A stretch of 8,001 nt of DNA from Chloroflexota bacterium (GCA_025350285.1 JANXYE010000026.1:1-8001), one strand, 5' to 3'. Shown: positions 1-7,416, counted from the first letter of the stretch. Program-made: numbers and translations. The notes: a model not told the origin generated them from the letters alone.

Positions 1-33
1 CGACCGTCGCGGTCGCGTGTTCCTCCCGGCTCT
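1..33. repeat. 33-bp direct repeat, copy 1, with hairpin
   Basis: Bases 1-33 are identical to 139-171. The first 15 bases, CGACCGTCGCGGTCG, form a perfect inverted repeat with 6-bp arms and a 3-base loop. A pyrimidine-rich tail follows. The copy begins at the first base of the window, so the true repeat may extend further left or belong to a longer array. Confidence 0.85.
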
Positions 34-138
34 GAGGATCCGCCTGGCCGTAAGACCCTCACCCCCGGCGCACGCGGGAGGTGCCGGTGCTGGGCGCTTC
101 TGTACCAATGCCGATCGAACCATCACTTCTTGCAGGCA

Positions 139-171
139 CGACCGTCGCGGTCGCGTGTTCCTCCCGGCTCT
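139..171. repeat. 33-bp direct repeat, copy 2, with hairpin
   Basis: This is a perfect copy of bases 1-33, offset by 138 bp. The CGACCGTCGCGGTCG hairpin (139-153) could be lengthened by pairing CAC at 137-139 with GTG at 155-157 across a small bulge. It lies about 110 bases upstream of the trigger factor start, so a regulatory or terminator-like role is possible. The spacing between the copies (105 bp) and their small number argue against CRISPR. Confidence 0.85.
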
Positions 172-247
172 TCGCGACCCGGCTGAGCGCCGCGGCTACC
201 CGTTCGGCGGGGCCAACCGCCCATCTTCGTCCCCTCAACGGGAGAGT

Positions 248-256
248 TGCTATACT
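248..256 (+). promoter_or_regulatory. Extended -10 promoter for tig-clpP-clpX
   Basis: TGC followed by TATACT (251-256) matches the extended -10 pattern TGnTATAAT with one mismatch. No good -35 box lies 17 bp upstream, which is common for extended -10 promoters. A transcript starting about 7 bases downstream would begin at or near the GGAGG at 263-267, giving a leader of only about 17 nucleotides. This is a sequence-pattern call; no start site is demonstrated. Confidence 0.5.
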
Positions 257-262
257 CGCTGT

Positions 263-267
263 GGAGG
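263..267 (+). promoter_or_regulatory. Ribosome binding site of tig
   Basis: GGAGG lies 12 bases before the TTG at 280. It supports TTG 280 over the in-frame TTG at 247, which would lie inside the promoter, and over the ATG at 316, which would remove the first strand of the ribosome-binding domain. Confidence 0.6.
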
Positions 268-279
268 ACTCAACGAACC

Positions 280-1641
280 TTGAAGGTAACCCTCGAGCGG
301 CTTCCTGAAAGCCGCATGCAACTCGATATCGAAGTCGACCAGGAGCGGGTCGATAAGTTCTACGAATCCGCCTACCGAAAGCTGGCGGGCAAGGCTCGCG
401 TCCCCGGTTTCCGCGCAGGCAAAGCCCCTCGCGCCATGGTCGAAAAATACATCGGCCGTCAGCGCATCATGGGCGAAGCCCTGGACGACCTCGTGCCCGT
501 TATCTATAACGAGGCGATCGAGGCGGAAGAAATCGACGCGATCGACCAACCGACGCTTGACGACCTGGCGCTCGACCCCGTCCGTCTGAAGTTCTCCGTG
601 CCGGTCCGCCCGACGACGGAACTGAAGGAGTACCGCTCGATCCGGGTCGAAAAAAATACCGTCGAAGTGACGGACGACGACATCCACGAACAGGTGCAAC
701 TCCTGCGGCGGCGCAACGCCACCCACGTCCCCGTCGAACGCCCGGCCACCTGGGGAGACTTCCTCATCGCCGATGTCGTCGCCACGATTGCTGGCGAGGA
801 CTTCATGGAGGACCTGGACGCGGAGTTCGCGCTGCGCGAGGACGGTATCCTGCTCATGCCCGGCCTGAAGGACGCCTTCCTCGGCATGGGCAAAGGCGAT
901 ACCAAGGAAGTCGATATTGACATCCCGGATGACTTCCGGGTGGAAGCGGAGCGGGGCAAAACCGCCCACTTCGCACTCAAAGTGAGCGAAGTCAAGGAAG
1001 AACAACTCCCGGACGAAGATGACGAATTGGCCGCCATGGTCAACGCGGAGGAGTTCGATTCGCTGGCCGCCCTCAAGGAGCGCGTCCGCACCGACTTGCT
1101 CGCCCAGCGCGAGCAGGAAGCAGAGAACAACCACCGTTCGGCGATCATCGAGAAGCTCGTGGAGGGCGGGACGTTCGACTACCCGCAGCTCCTGGTCGAG
1201 AAGGAAACCGACGCCATCATCCGCGAAATGGCCGGGAACGACACAAAACAGTACCGCGAGTACCTGGCCCGCATCGGCCGCAGCGAGGAAGACTACCGCC
1301 GGGACTTTCGGCCCGTCGCCGACGCGCGCGTGAAGCGCTCGCTTGCGCTGCTCAAGCTCGCGGAAGTCGAAGGTATCGACGTGACGCCCGTGGACATCGA
1401 CGCCGAGATCGACCGTATCTGCGAGCCGATGGGGGAGCAGGCGGAGCGCTTCCGCGAAATCTTTAACACGCCGGATGGGCGGACCACCGTGAACCGGGAC
1501 CTTCGCAGCCAGCGCACCCTGGAGCGGCTCATCGCCATCGCCAGGGGCGAAGCGCCAGAACCGCCCGCCCCGCCGGCCGTTCCCGAAATAGCTACGGAAC
1601 CCAGCGCGGCCGTGACGGCGGATGAGGAGACCAAGGCTTGA
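280..1641 (+). CDS. tig: Trigger factor, ribosome-associated chaperone and prolyl isomerase
   Basis: Trigger factor docks at the ribosomal exit tunnel through protein L23, shields nascent chains and usually carries peptidyl-prolyl isomerase activity. The 453-residue product is of normal family length. The N-terminal ribosome-binding domain (about 1-115) opens with [10 protein letters not shown] and contains the signature GFRAGKAP at 43-50, the docking loop. An FKBP-like isomerase domain spans about 155-240 (it includes [10 protein letters not shown] and the GKTAHF strand). The helical chaperone arms fill about 245-422, followed by a low-complexity Pro/Ala/Glu tail. The TTG start at 280 was chosen because the family begins with MKVTVE-type sequence and a GGAGG lies just upstream. 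Its TGA overlaps the clpP start by four bases, so the two are probably translationally coupled in one operon. Identity is secure; only the non-ATG start is inferred. Confidence 0.96.
   Translation: MKVTLERLPESRMQLDIEVDQERVDKFYESAYRKLAGKARVPGFRAGKAPRAMVEKYIGRQRIMGEALDDLVPVIYNEAIEAEEIDAIDQPTLDDLALDPVRLKFSVPVRPTTELKEYRSIRVEKNTVEVTDDDIHEQVQLLRRRNATHVPVERPATWGDFLIADVVATIAGEDFMEDLDAEFALREDGILLMPGLKDAFLGMGKGDTKEVDIDIPDDFRVEAERGKTAHFALKVSEVKEEQLPDEDDELAAMVNAEEFDSLAALKERVRTDLLAQREQEAENNHRSAIIEKLVEGGTFDYPQLLVEKETDAIIREMAGNDTKQYREYLARIGRSEEDYRRDFRPVADARVKRSLALLKLAEVEGIDVTPVDIDAEIDRICEPMGEQAERFREIFNTPDGRTTVNRDLRSQRTLERLIAIARGEAPEPPAPPAVPEIATEPSAAVTADEETKA
1624..1629 (+). promoter_or_regulatory. Ribosome binding site of clpP
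   Basis: GAGGAG sits inside the end of tig, 8 bases before the TTG at 1638. It decides for TTG because no ATG occurs in frame until codon 73, well inside the protease fold. Confidence 0.65.
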
Positions 1642-2267
1642 ACCAGGAAACCCTGAACCATCCGCTCGTGCGGGCGATCATCCCGACCGTGATCGAGAGC
1701 GGGCCGCGCTCGGAACGCGCCTTCGACATTTTCTCGCTCTTGCTGAAGGAGCGAATCATCTTCCTCGGCACGCCGATCGATGATCAGGTCGCGAACCTGA
1801 TCGTCGCCCAACTCCTCTTCCTCCAGCGCGAGGACCCGGAGCGGGATATCAGCATGTACATCCACTCGCCCGGCGGCGTGATCTCCTCTGGCCTGGCTAT
1901 CTACGACACCATGCAATTGATAGAGCCCGCCGTTTCGACGATTGCCGTCGGGATGACGGCATCGATGGGCACCGTCCTGCTCTGCGCCGGAGCGAAGGGC
2001 AAGCGCTACGCCCTGCCCAACGCAACTGTGCATATGCATCAAGCGCTGGGTGGTGCGCGCGGGCAGGCGTCCGATATTGAAATTGCGGCCAAGGAGATTC
2101 TGCGGAACAACGAGATCGTCCGCGGCATCATCGCCAGGCATTCAGGGCAGACGCTGGAGAAGGTCACGAAGGACCTTGACCGCGACTACTACCTTGATGC
2201 CCAGGGCGCGATGGAGTACGGACTCGTGGACGAATTGCTCGCGCGCCCAACGGACGCCAAGAGCTAG
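1638..2267 (+). CDS. clpP: ATP-dependent Clp protease proteolytic subunit ClpP
   Basis: ClpP is the serine peptidase that forms a double-heptamer barrel in the cytosol and degrades proteins fed to it by ClpX or related unfoldases. The 209-residue product covers the full family length. The catalytic triad is intact: Ser109 in GMTASMG, His134 in ATVHMHQ and Asp183 in DRDYYLD. The intervals of 25 and 49 residues equal those between Ser97, His122 and Asp171 of the E. coli enzyme. Other family signatures are KERIIFLG (37-44), YIHSPGG (74-80) and the C-terminal [11 protein letters not shown]. The N-terminal segment before SERAFDI is about ten residues longer than many homologues, consistent with a short propeptide that may be removed by self-processing. 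The TTG start overlaps the tig stop as TTGA. It is followed after 15 bases by clpX, its partner, in the same operon. Confidence 0.97.
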   Translation: MNQETLNHPLVRAIIPTVIESGPRSERAFDIFSLLLKERIIFLGTPIDDQVANLIVAQLLFLQREDPERDISMYIHSPGGVISSGLAIYDTMQLIEPAVSTIAVGMTASMGTVLLCAGAKGKRYALPNATVHMHQALGGARGQASDIEIAAKEILRNNEIVRGIIARHSGQTLEKVTKDLDRDYYLDAQGAMEYGLVDELLARPTDAKS

Positions 2268-2270
2268 CCT

Positions 2271-2277
2271 GGGGAGG
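2271..2277 (+). promoter_or_regulatory. Ribosome binding site of clpX
   Basis: GGGGAGG lies 5 bases before the TTG at 2283, in the 15-base gap after clpP. It fixes the TTG start over the in-frame GTG at 2307, which would begin only four codons before the first zinc-binding cysteine. Confidence 0.65.
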
Positions 2278-2282
2278 ACGCG

Positions 2283-3590
<1,308 letters not shown>

Positions 3591-3599
3591 GTGATGTCA

Positions 3600-3627
3600 G
3601 GCGCTGCCCATCCCGACGGGTCGCGCC
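3600..3627 (+). terminator. Possible hairpin terminator of the clp operon
   Basis: GGCGC (3600-3604) can pair with GCGCC (3623-3627), and an inner CCC-GAC-GGG hairpin (3612-3620) sits between them. It begins about ten bases after the clpX stop. No T run follows, so it is not a textbook intrinsic terminator. It may only stabilise the 3' end or assist Rho-type termination. Confidence 0.3.
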
Positions 3628-3729
3628 GACACACACCGGGACCAGCCGCTTGACGAGCGCCAATGTGTAACCGCCCGGGACTCGTTTTGTAAACGCAACG
3701 CAAAATTTCACGGAGCCACCGGCTACCCA

Positions 3730-3760
3730 TTGACAGGCCGCAGGGGGGGGCGGCTAGGGT
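3730..3760 (+). promoter_or_regulatory. Promoter with G8 tract in its spacer
   Basis: TTGACA at 3730-3735 is a perfect -35 consensus. The best -10 candidate is TAGGGT at 3755-3760, which keeps the key T, A and final T and lies 19 bp downstream. The spacer contains eight consecutive G (3743-3750). A start near 3767 would give a leader of about 24 bases with GAGG at 3782-3785 before the GTG at 3791. A small TGGCG/CGCCA hairpin (3760-3775) overlaps the likely start. The boxes are seen; activity is inferred. Confidence 0.5.
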
Positions 3761-3790
3761 GGCGTCATCTCGCCAAAAGCCGAGGCTCGC

Positions 3791-4705
3791 GTGGATGTTT
3801 ACACTACTCTGAGGATCCCATCGCGTGGACCTTCTCGGTCCACATCTTTCAAAGTGGCGCTCGTGGCCGCGGCATACCTGCTGCCCTTCCTGCTGCTAAC
3901 AAAGGCCCTCGCCGCTGCAACGGCCTGCACGGCCGACCCAGTGGTGTGTGTCAACGAGGGCGCCAGCATTGACACACGCGCATACGCTGGTCAGCACAGC
4001 GGGACCGCCCAGGTCTACCGGGGCGCAAAAGGACGGCTGTCGGCGGCGAGTACCGTCGTATCGAACCCGACTGAAAACGGGTTCGCGGATTGGTACGGAA
4101 TCACCGACTTTAGCCCTCCGGCTGGCTACGGCGTAACCTTTGAGTACGCTCAGTCCGGTTTCTACAACGGGCAGTTCAACTACTGGACGGGACAGCCCAT
4201 GACCAGCGACTTCAACTGGTACACCGAATATTGGACCTATTGCAACGGCCATTTCTTCTATGGGCACGGTGGGTACACTCCCGGGACAGATCATCTGGTC
4301 GATGTGCACCAACTCGACGAATCGTACGATTGCGGATCCTTAGGGACCGTCGCTGTGTGGGGTGTTCACTCTTGGATCAACGGATCTCTTGCCAGCACCG
4401 GGTGGGTACTCAAGTACGGGTCTCAGTTCCGGGCTGACGCCATGCTGGAGTACTATCCGTACTCGTGGCTAAGTCCCGTCGGCGCTTACGCAGTTCCAGG
4501 ATCTGGCACGGAGCATGGCTGGGTTTGTTTTGGCGGAACTCAGCCAGGGAATGGATGTCTCGCTTCAGCCGATCGAGTCAAGCGTCTCACCAGCGCGACG
4601 TGGTCCGACTGGGGTTCGTCGAACACCTCCATCCTCGGGAGCTACGGCTACTATCGCTCTGGTCAATCTACCAACTATCAGTTCCGCGCGAAGGGAGCCT
4701 ACTAG
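3791..4705 (+). CDS. Secreted aromatic-rich six-cysteine protein, unknown function
   Basis: I do not recognise this 304-residue protein. A basic N-region (Arg8, Arg12, Arg16, Lys21) is followed by a hydrophobic stretch at about 22-41 that ends in ALA and then ATA. This makes an export signal cleaved near 41-45 likely. Cys46 directly after ATA is not a good lipobox. The mature part contains six cysteines (46, 53, 151, 181, 246, 256), an even number that fits three disulfides outside the cytoplasm. It is unusually aromatic: 21 of the 62 residues from 101 to 162 are Trp, Tyr or Phe, alternating with Gly, Asn, Ser and Thr, as in surface-exposed beta structure or ligand-binding faces. The GTG start has GAGG five bases upstream. 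Third-position GC looks weaker than in tig-clpX, which suggests a different origin. The next gene starts one base after its stop, so the two are probably made together. Confidence 0.8.
   Translation: MDVYTTLRIPSRGPSRSTSFKVALVAAAYLLPFLLLTKALAAATACTADPVVCVNEGASIDTRAYAGQHSGTAQVYRGAKGRLSAASTVVSNPTENGFADWYGITDFSPPAGYGVTFEYAQSGFYNGQFNYWTGQPMTSDFNWYTEYWTYCNGHFFYGHGGYTPGTDHLVDVHQLDESYDCGSLGTVAVWGVHSWINGSLASTGWVLKYGSQFRADAMLEYYPYSWLSPVGAYAVPGSGTEHGWVCFGGTQPGNGCLASADRVKRLTSATWSDWGSSNTSILGSYGYYRSGQSTNYQFRAKGAY
4062..4085. repeat. Perfect 8-bp inverted repeat inside the secreted-protein gene
   Basis: CGAACCCG (4062-4069) and CGGGTTCG (4078-4085) are exact reverse complements around an 8-base loop. The hairpin lies within codons about 91-99. 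It may slow translation or be coincidental. Confidence 0.6.
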
Positions 4706-4706
4706 A

Positions 4707-5897
4707 ATGAACCGGGCAATTCGTTCTCAGACCCGCCGTGACCCACGGCTTTCCATAGTCACGATGGTCGCGGCAGCGGCCACCGCAGGCCTGATCTCCG
4801 TGCTGATCATCCAGTCGCGCGACGACGAAGTCCGACTTCGCGGTACACAGGGGGCGGCTGCGGAAGGCGCGGTCACCGCTCCGCCCGCAGATCCCGGCGA
4901 TTCCCGTATCGCCTGGCAGGCGTTGCCCACATCGAACGTGTCACCGCCGGTAGCGGACGGCGACGCCGTTTGGTTCGCCGCGCTTGAGCGGATCGCCGAC
5001 GACGGGACGTTCGATTCGGCCGTTTTCAAGGCGACTCCATCGACCGGCCGCGTCGAGCACATCGCCGCGATCACTGGATCCCCTACGGCCGCGACCCGTG
5101 CAGGCGACCGATTCGCGTTCGGTGCAGGGCGATCCATCTACCTGGTGTCCAGGGACGGTGTAGTTCAATCGGCCACCGTTGGTGACACTCCGCTAGTCCA
5201 GATCGGCGAGATTGACTACATCCGCGCCCTCGCGTGGCAAGCCGGGCGACTCGTCGTAGGCCGGGCCAATTCGACTCGCCTCGACATCCTCGACGGGGCG
5301 ACGCTAAAGCCCGTCGGGGTCGTTACTCTTCCCGAAGGCGTTCCTCCGCCGAAGGACATCGTTGCCCTCCCCGGCGGGGGATTGCTTGCCTCCTCCCCGT
5401 TTAGCGTCGTATCCGTCGGCGGTCCCGGGGCGGCCGTCGTCGATGCCGTCGCTTTCACCGCCAAGCGGGCGGACATCGGGCGTCCGTTCACGTTCTCGGG
5501 TGGCGGTGACCTGCCCGTTTACGCGTCCCAGTCTGTTCCCGGTGGCGGAATGGAGGCCGTTTCCGGCGACTCCACGAGCGTTCAGCATTCAACCGTGAAG
5601 ACGGCGATCCCGTGGAATGGCAAGTTTGACATTGTCGCGGTTGCGGCGGGGCGCGGAACGTGGGGTGCGGTAGCAGGAACCGACCGCGTCTACTTCGAAG
5701 ACCTCTCCGGCCACGTTACAGAGTTCACCCTGCCTATCATCCGTGGCGTCCCCTCTTTGCCCCCGGGCGCCAAGTCCACGCCCGAGATGTTGCTTGCGCA
5801 CCGGAACATCGCCTCAATGTCCGTACTCAACGACGGGACAGTCGTCCTCCTCTCCGAAAGTCCGGGTGGCGCCATCGGGTTCATCCGCGTCCCGTAG
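4707..5897 (+). CDS. Membrane-anchored protein with probable beta-propeller-like outer domain
   Basis: I do not recognise a named family in this 396-residue protein. A short basic N-terminus (seven Lys/Arg in the first 14 residues counting Arg only) precedes one hydrophobic segment at about 15-35, with no clear cleavage site, so a signal anchor is likely and the rest would be outside. Residues 46-65 form an Ala/Gly/Pro-rich linker. From about 68 to the end, short beta-type strands alternate with Gly/Asp turns (for example ADGDAVWFAALE, AGDRFAFGAG, GRLVVGRANSTRLDILDG, LPGGGLLASS, LNDGTVVLLSE). This resembles repeated propeller blades of the WD40/NHL/PQQ type without a strict motif. There are no cysteines, unlike its neighbour. 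ATG 4707 was chosen because AGGGAG lies nine bases upstream and the upstream extension would overlap the previous gene. The one-base gap implies co-translation with the secreted protein and perhaps a shared surface role. Confidence 0.8.
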   Translation: MNRAIRSQTRRDPRLSIVTMVAAAATAGLISVLIIQSRDDEVRLRGTQGAAAEGAVTAPPADPGDSRIAWQALPTSNVSPPVADGDAVWFAALERIADDGTFDSAVFKATPSTGRVEHIAAITGSPTAATRAGDRFAFGAGRSIYLVSRDGVVQSATVGDTPLVQIGEIDYIRALAWQAGRLVVGRANSTRLDILDGATLKPVGVVTLPEGVPPPKDIVALPGGGLLASSPFSVVSVGGPGAAVVDAVAFTAKRADIGRPFTFSGGGDLPVYASQSVPGGGMEAVSGDSTSVQHSTVKTAIPWNGKFDIVAVAAGRGTWGAVAGTDRVYFEDLSGHVTEFTLPIIRGVPSLPPGAKSTPEMLLAHRNIASMSVLNDGTVVLLSESPGGAIGFIRVP

Positions 5898-5964
5898 CCC
5901 GGAGTTGTCGCCTTGCCGCCCGCAGTCCCTCGCTGTAGAACTCCGGTACCAAGGGAGGCCGATC
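5898..5964. promoter_or_regulatory. Short intergenic region with long-loop inverted repeat
   Basis: CCGGAGTT (5899-5906) and AACTCCGG (5939-5946) are perfect 8-bp inverted arms around a 32-base loop, starting right after the preceding stop codon. A weak promoter could lie in the loop: TTGCCG (5914-5919), 16 bp, then TAGAAC (5936-5941). The strong AGGGAGG at 5952-5958 serves the crotonase gene and lies outside the stem. Confidence 0.35.
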
Positions 5965-6756
5965 ATGCTCAACCAGGACAACTACGAAACAATCCTCATC
6001 GAGAAGCAGGACGGCATCGCCATCCTCACGCTCAACCGGCCCGAACGCCTCAACGCCGTCAACGGCGTGATGCACTCCGAGCTCATGCAGATTTCGCTCG
6101 ACGTGCAGGCGGACCCGGAGGTGCGGGCGGCGGTCATCACCGGGGCCGGCCGCGCGTTTTGCGCGGGCGGCGACTTCGGCCCCGGCTCGCGCATGGCGCC
6201 GAAGTCGGGCATGCCGATGATGCAGGAAGCCCGCCGCATCGTGGATAACCTGCTCGATCTGGAGAAGCCGATCGTTTCGGCCGTGAATGGTCCGGCGGCC
6301 GGGCTCGGCGCCACGATCGCGCTCTTCTGCGACGTGGTCGTGGCCGCTCGCAACGCCCGTATCGGCGACCCCCACGTGAAGATGGGCATCACCGCGGGTG
6401 ACGGCGGCGCCGTCATCTGGCCACTGCTGATCGGCGTCAACCGGGCAAAGCAGTTTCTCATGACTGGCGACCTGCTGACGGCCGACGAGGCGATGGCGCT
6501 CGGCCTCGTGAACAAAGTAGTGGACGAAGGCCAGGCCCTGCCCGAGGCGCTCGCCATCGCCCGCCGCCTCGCGAACGGCGCCCCCTACGCGGTGCAATCG
6601 ACGAAAGTCTCGGTGAACAAGTTCATCAAGGCTGTGTCGAACCTCGTCCTGCCGGTCTCGCTGGCGCTGGAAGAGGTCTCGATGACGAAGGACGACCACC
6701 GCGAGGCGGTGAAGGCCTTCCAGGAGAAGAGGGAGCCGAAGTTCTCGGGGCGGTGA
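5965..6756 (+). CDS. Enoyl-CoA hydratase/isomerase (crotonase) family protein with atypical active site
   Basis: Crotonase-superfamily enzymes act on acyl-CoA thioesters in the cytosol (hydration, isomerisation, hydrolysis). This 263-residue product has the normal length. It shows the N-terminal ILTLNRPERLNAVN (20-33), the oxyanion-hole region GAGRAFCAGGDF (60-71), the second oxyanion segment NGPAAGLGA (108-116), LMTGDLLTADEAMALGLVNKVV and a C-terminal helical tail. The two glutamates that catalyse hydration (Glu144 and Glu164 in the rat enzyme) align with Thr117 and His137. An aspartate, Asp146 in AGDGGA, sits close by and is common in one uncharacterised subgroup. It is therefore unlikely to be a standard hydratase; isomerase, hydrolase or lyase activity is possible. 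AGGGAGG lies six bases before the ATG, and longer in-frame extensions would overlap the preceding gene. Its stop overlaps the PIN gene start as GTGA. Confidence 0.88.
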   Translation: MLNQDNYETILIEKQDGIAILTLNRPERLNAVNGVMHSELMQISLDVQADPEVRAAVITGAGRAFCAGGDFGPGSRMAPKSGMPMMQEARRIVDNLLDLEKPIVSAVNGPAAGLGATIALFCDVVVAARNARIGDPHVKMGITAGDGGAVIWPLLIGVNRAKQFLMTGDLLTADEAMALGLVNKVVDEGQALPEALAIARRLANGAPYAVQSTKVSVNKFIKAVSNLVLPVSLALEEVSMTKDDHREAVKAFQEKREPKFSGR

Positions 6757-7226
6757 AAGAAGTGGCGGCGATCCCTCGTCTATATCTCGACACCTGCATC
6801 TACGGCGGCTACTTCGATGTCGAGTTCGAGTTAGCGACGCGCAGACTGTTTGCCGCGGTGCGCGCCGGGCAAGCCGTCGTGCTGTTCAGTCAGTTGGTGG
6901 TGGCCGAGTTGGAGTTCGCACCAGATCGGGTGCAGGCCCTGGCCTTATCTGTAACGTCACCGCCCGCTGCGAAGGTCTGGCTGTCGGCGGCAGCCCTCGC
7001 CCTCCGCGGCGCCTACATGGACGCGGGTGTCGTTTCGCCAAAGTCCGAGCGAGATGCCGAGCACGTCGCGATTGCCAGCGTCGCGCGCGCCGATGCGATC
7101 GTGTCGTGGAACTTTCAGCACATCGTCCACTCGGACCGCATCAGCGGCTACAATGGGGTGAACGCGGCGAACGGGTACAACGCTTTGCGAATTGTTTCGC
7201 CGCCGGAGGTTCGCTTTGATGAATGA
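6753..7226 (+). CDS. PIN-domain ribonuclease, likely toxin
   Basis: PIN domains are metal-dependent single-strand RNA nucleases; bacterial examples next to a small partner gene are usually VapC-type toxins. The 157-residue product starts its fold with LYLDTCIYGGYFD, giving the first metal-binding Asp13. It has Glu52 in VVAELEF and Asp101 in ERDAEHVAIA, then SWNFQHIVH (118-126), where the fourth acidic position is Asn120. From memory, SWNF-H followed by a YN-rich segment and a closing I-x-x-P-x-E-V marks a distinct PIN subgroup common in Cyanobacteria and Chloroflexota. The GTG start overlaps the crotonase stop by four bases and has no good Shine-Dalgarno at normal spacing, so translation probably depends on coupling. 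GTG 6762 is an alternative. The partner gene overlaps its 3' end by eight bases. Confidence 0.82.
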   Translation: MKEVAAIPRLYLDTCIYGGYFDVEFELATRRLFAAVRAGQAVVLFSQLVVAELEFAPDRVQALALSVTSPPAAKVWLSAAALALRGAYMDAGVVSPKSERDAEHVAIASVARADAIVSWNFQHIVHSDRISGYNGVNAANGYNALRIVSPPEVRFDE

Positions 7227-7416
7227 AGAGCCGGAAAACTTCAAGGTCATGGAGTGGCTTGAGAGAGTTAGAGCGCACCATGTCGAAGTCACGGCCGGGA
7301 TGTCCGTCGATGAAGAACTGCGCTACTGGAACGAGCGAGCGCGGACCGGATCGATGGCGGCGATGTGGAACCGCGCCCAGGAGGCTCCACCCACGGATAA
7401 GCAACACGCGCTGTAG
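7219..7416 (+). CDS. Small partner of the PIN toxin, probable antitoxin
   Basis: This 65-residue protein is acidic in its first part and predicted helical. Its core (about residues 8-48) has the pattern FKVMEWLERVR, then a GMSVDEELRYWNERA block, which resembles the small proteins I recall beside SWNF-type PIN proteins (pattern: R-x-x-x-x-E...G-M-x-x-E-E-E-x-x-Y/F). This gives an antitoxin role on context plus pattern. No DNA-binding domain such as ribbon-helix-helix or AbrB is apparent, so it may neutralise the toxin without autorepression. GGAGG at 7205-7209 lies nine bases before the ATG. The gene starts inside the last codons of the PIN gene, giving a toxin-first order. The function remains unproven. 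Confidence 0.68.
   Translation: MNEEPENFKVMEWLERVRAHHVEVTAGMSVDEELRYWNERARTGSMAAMWNRAQEAPPTDKQHAL

Larger units (their letters stand above)
1..279. other. Non-coding upstream region of the tig operon
   Basis: I see no convincing gene here. Open frames across this stretch have arginine/proline/alanine-rich translations typical of random high-GC DNA, and they run into the trigger factor start. The stretch holds a 33-bp direct repeat with internal hairpins and the tig promoter, both listed separately. One alternative: the first repeat copy can be read as the last codons of an upstream gene, giving TVAVACSSRL and then a TGA at 33-35. The second copy would then be a duplicated gene end. The left flank is missing, so this cannot be decided. 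Confidence 0.6.
3591..3790. other. Intergenic region after clpX
   Basis: I see no credible gene here. The left part holds a possible hairpin directly after clpX (3600-3627). The middle holds a short AT-richer inverted repeat, CGTTTTGTAAACG. The right part holds the promoter of the secreted-protein gene pair, listed separately. The unit boundary between the protease operon and the downstream pair therefore falls here. Confidence 0.55.

Noticed and set aside
101..131. tRNA-like T-arm on the minus strand (GGTTCGAT)
   Set aside because: The flanking bases do not form a T stem, and no acceptor, anticodon or D arm can be drawn around it.
1..171. CRISPR array
   Set aside because: Only two copies of the repeat are seen, separated by 105 bp, with no third copy, no regular spacers and no cas genes in the window.
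17..308. Small plus-strand open frames before tig
   Set aside because: They are arginine/proline/alanine-rich, they include the direct repeat as a repeated peptide, and one runs past the tig start. No motif or good initiation region supports them.
250..1134. Long minus-strand open frame opposite tig
   Set aside because: It lies entirely opposite the trigger factor gene, its translation is compositionally odd (Val/Asp/His/Phe-rich), and it has no family motif. It is an antisense shadow of high-GC coding DNA.
4515..4706. N-terminal extension of the membrane-anchored protein
   Set aside because: The frame is open, but it lies inside the secreted-protein gene. ATG 4707 has a good Shine-Dalgarno and directly precedes the membrane anchor.
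5743..5964. N-terminal extension of the crotonase-family protein
   Set aside because: It overlaps the preceding gene, and the crotonase fold starts normally after ATG 5965, which has AGGGAGG six bases upstream.
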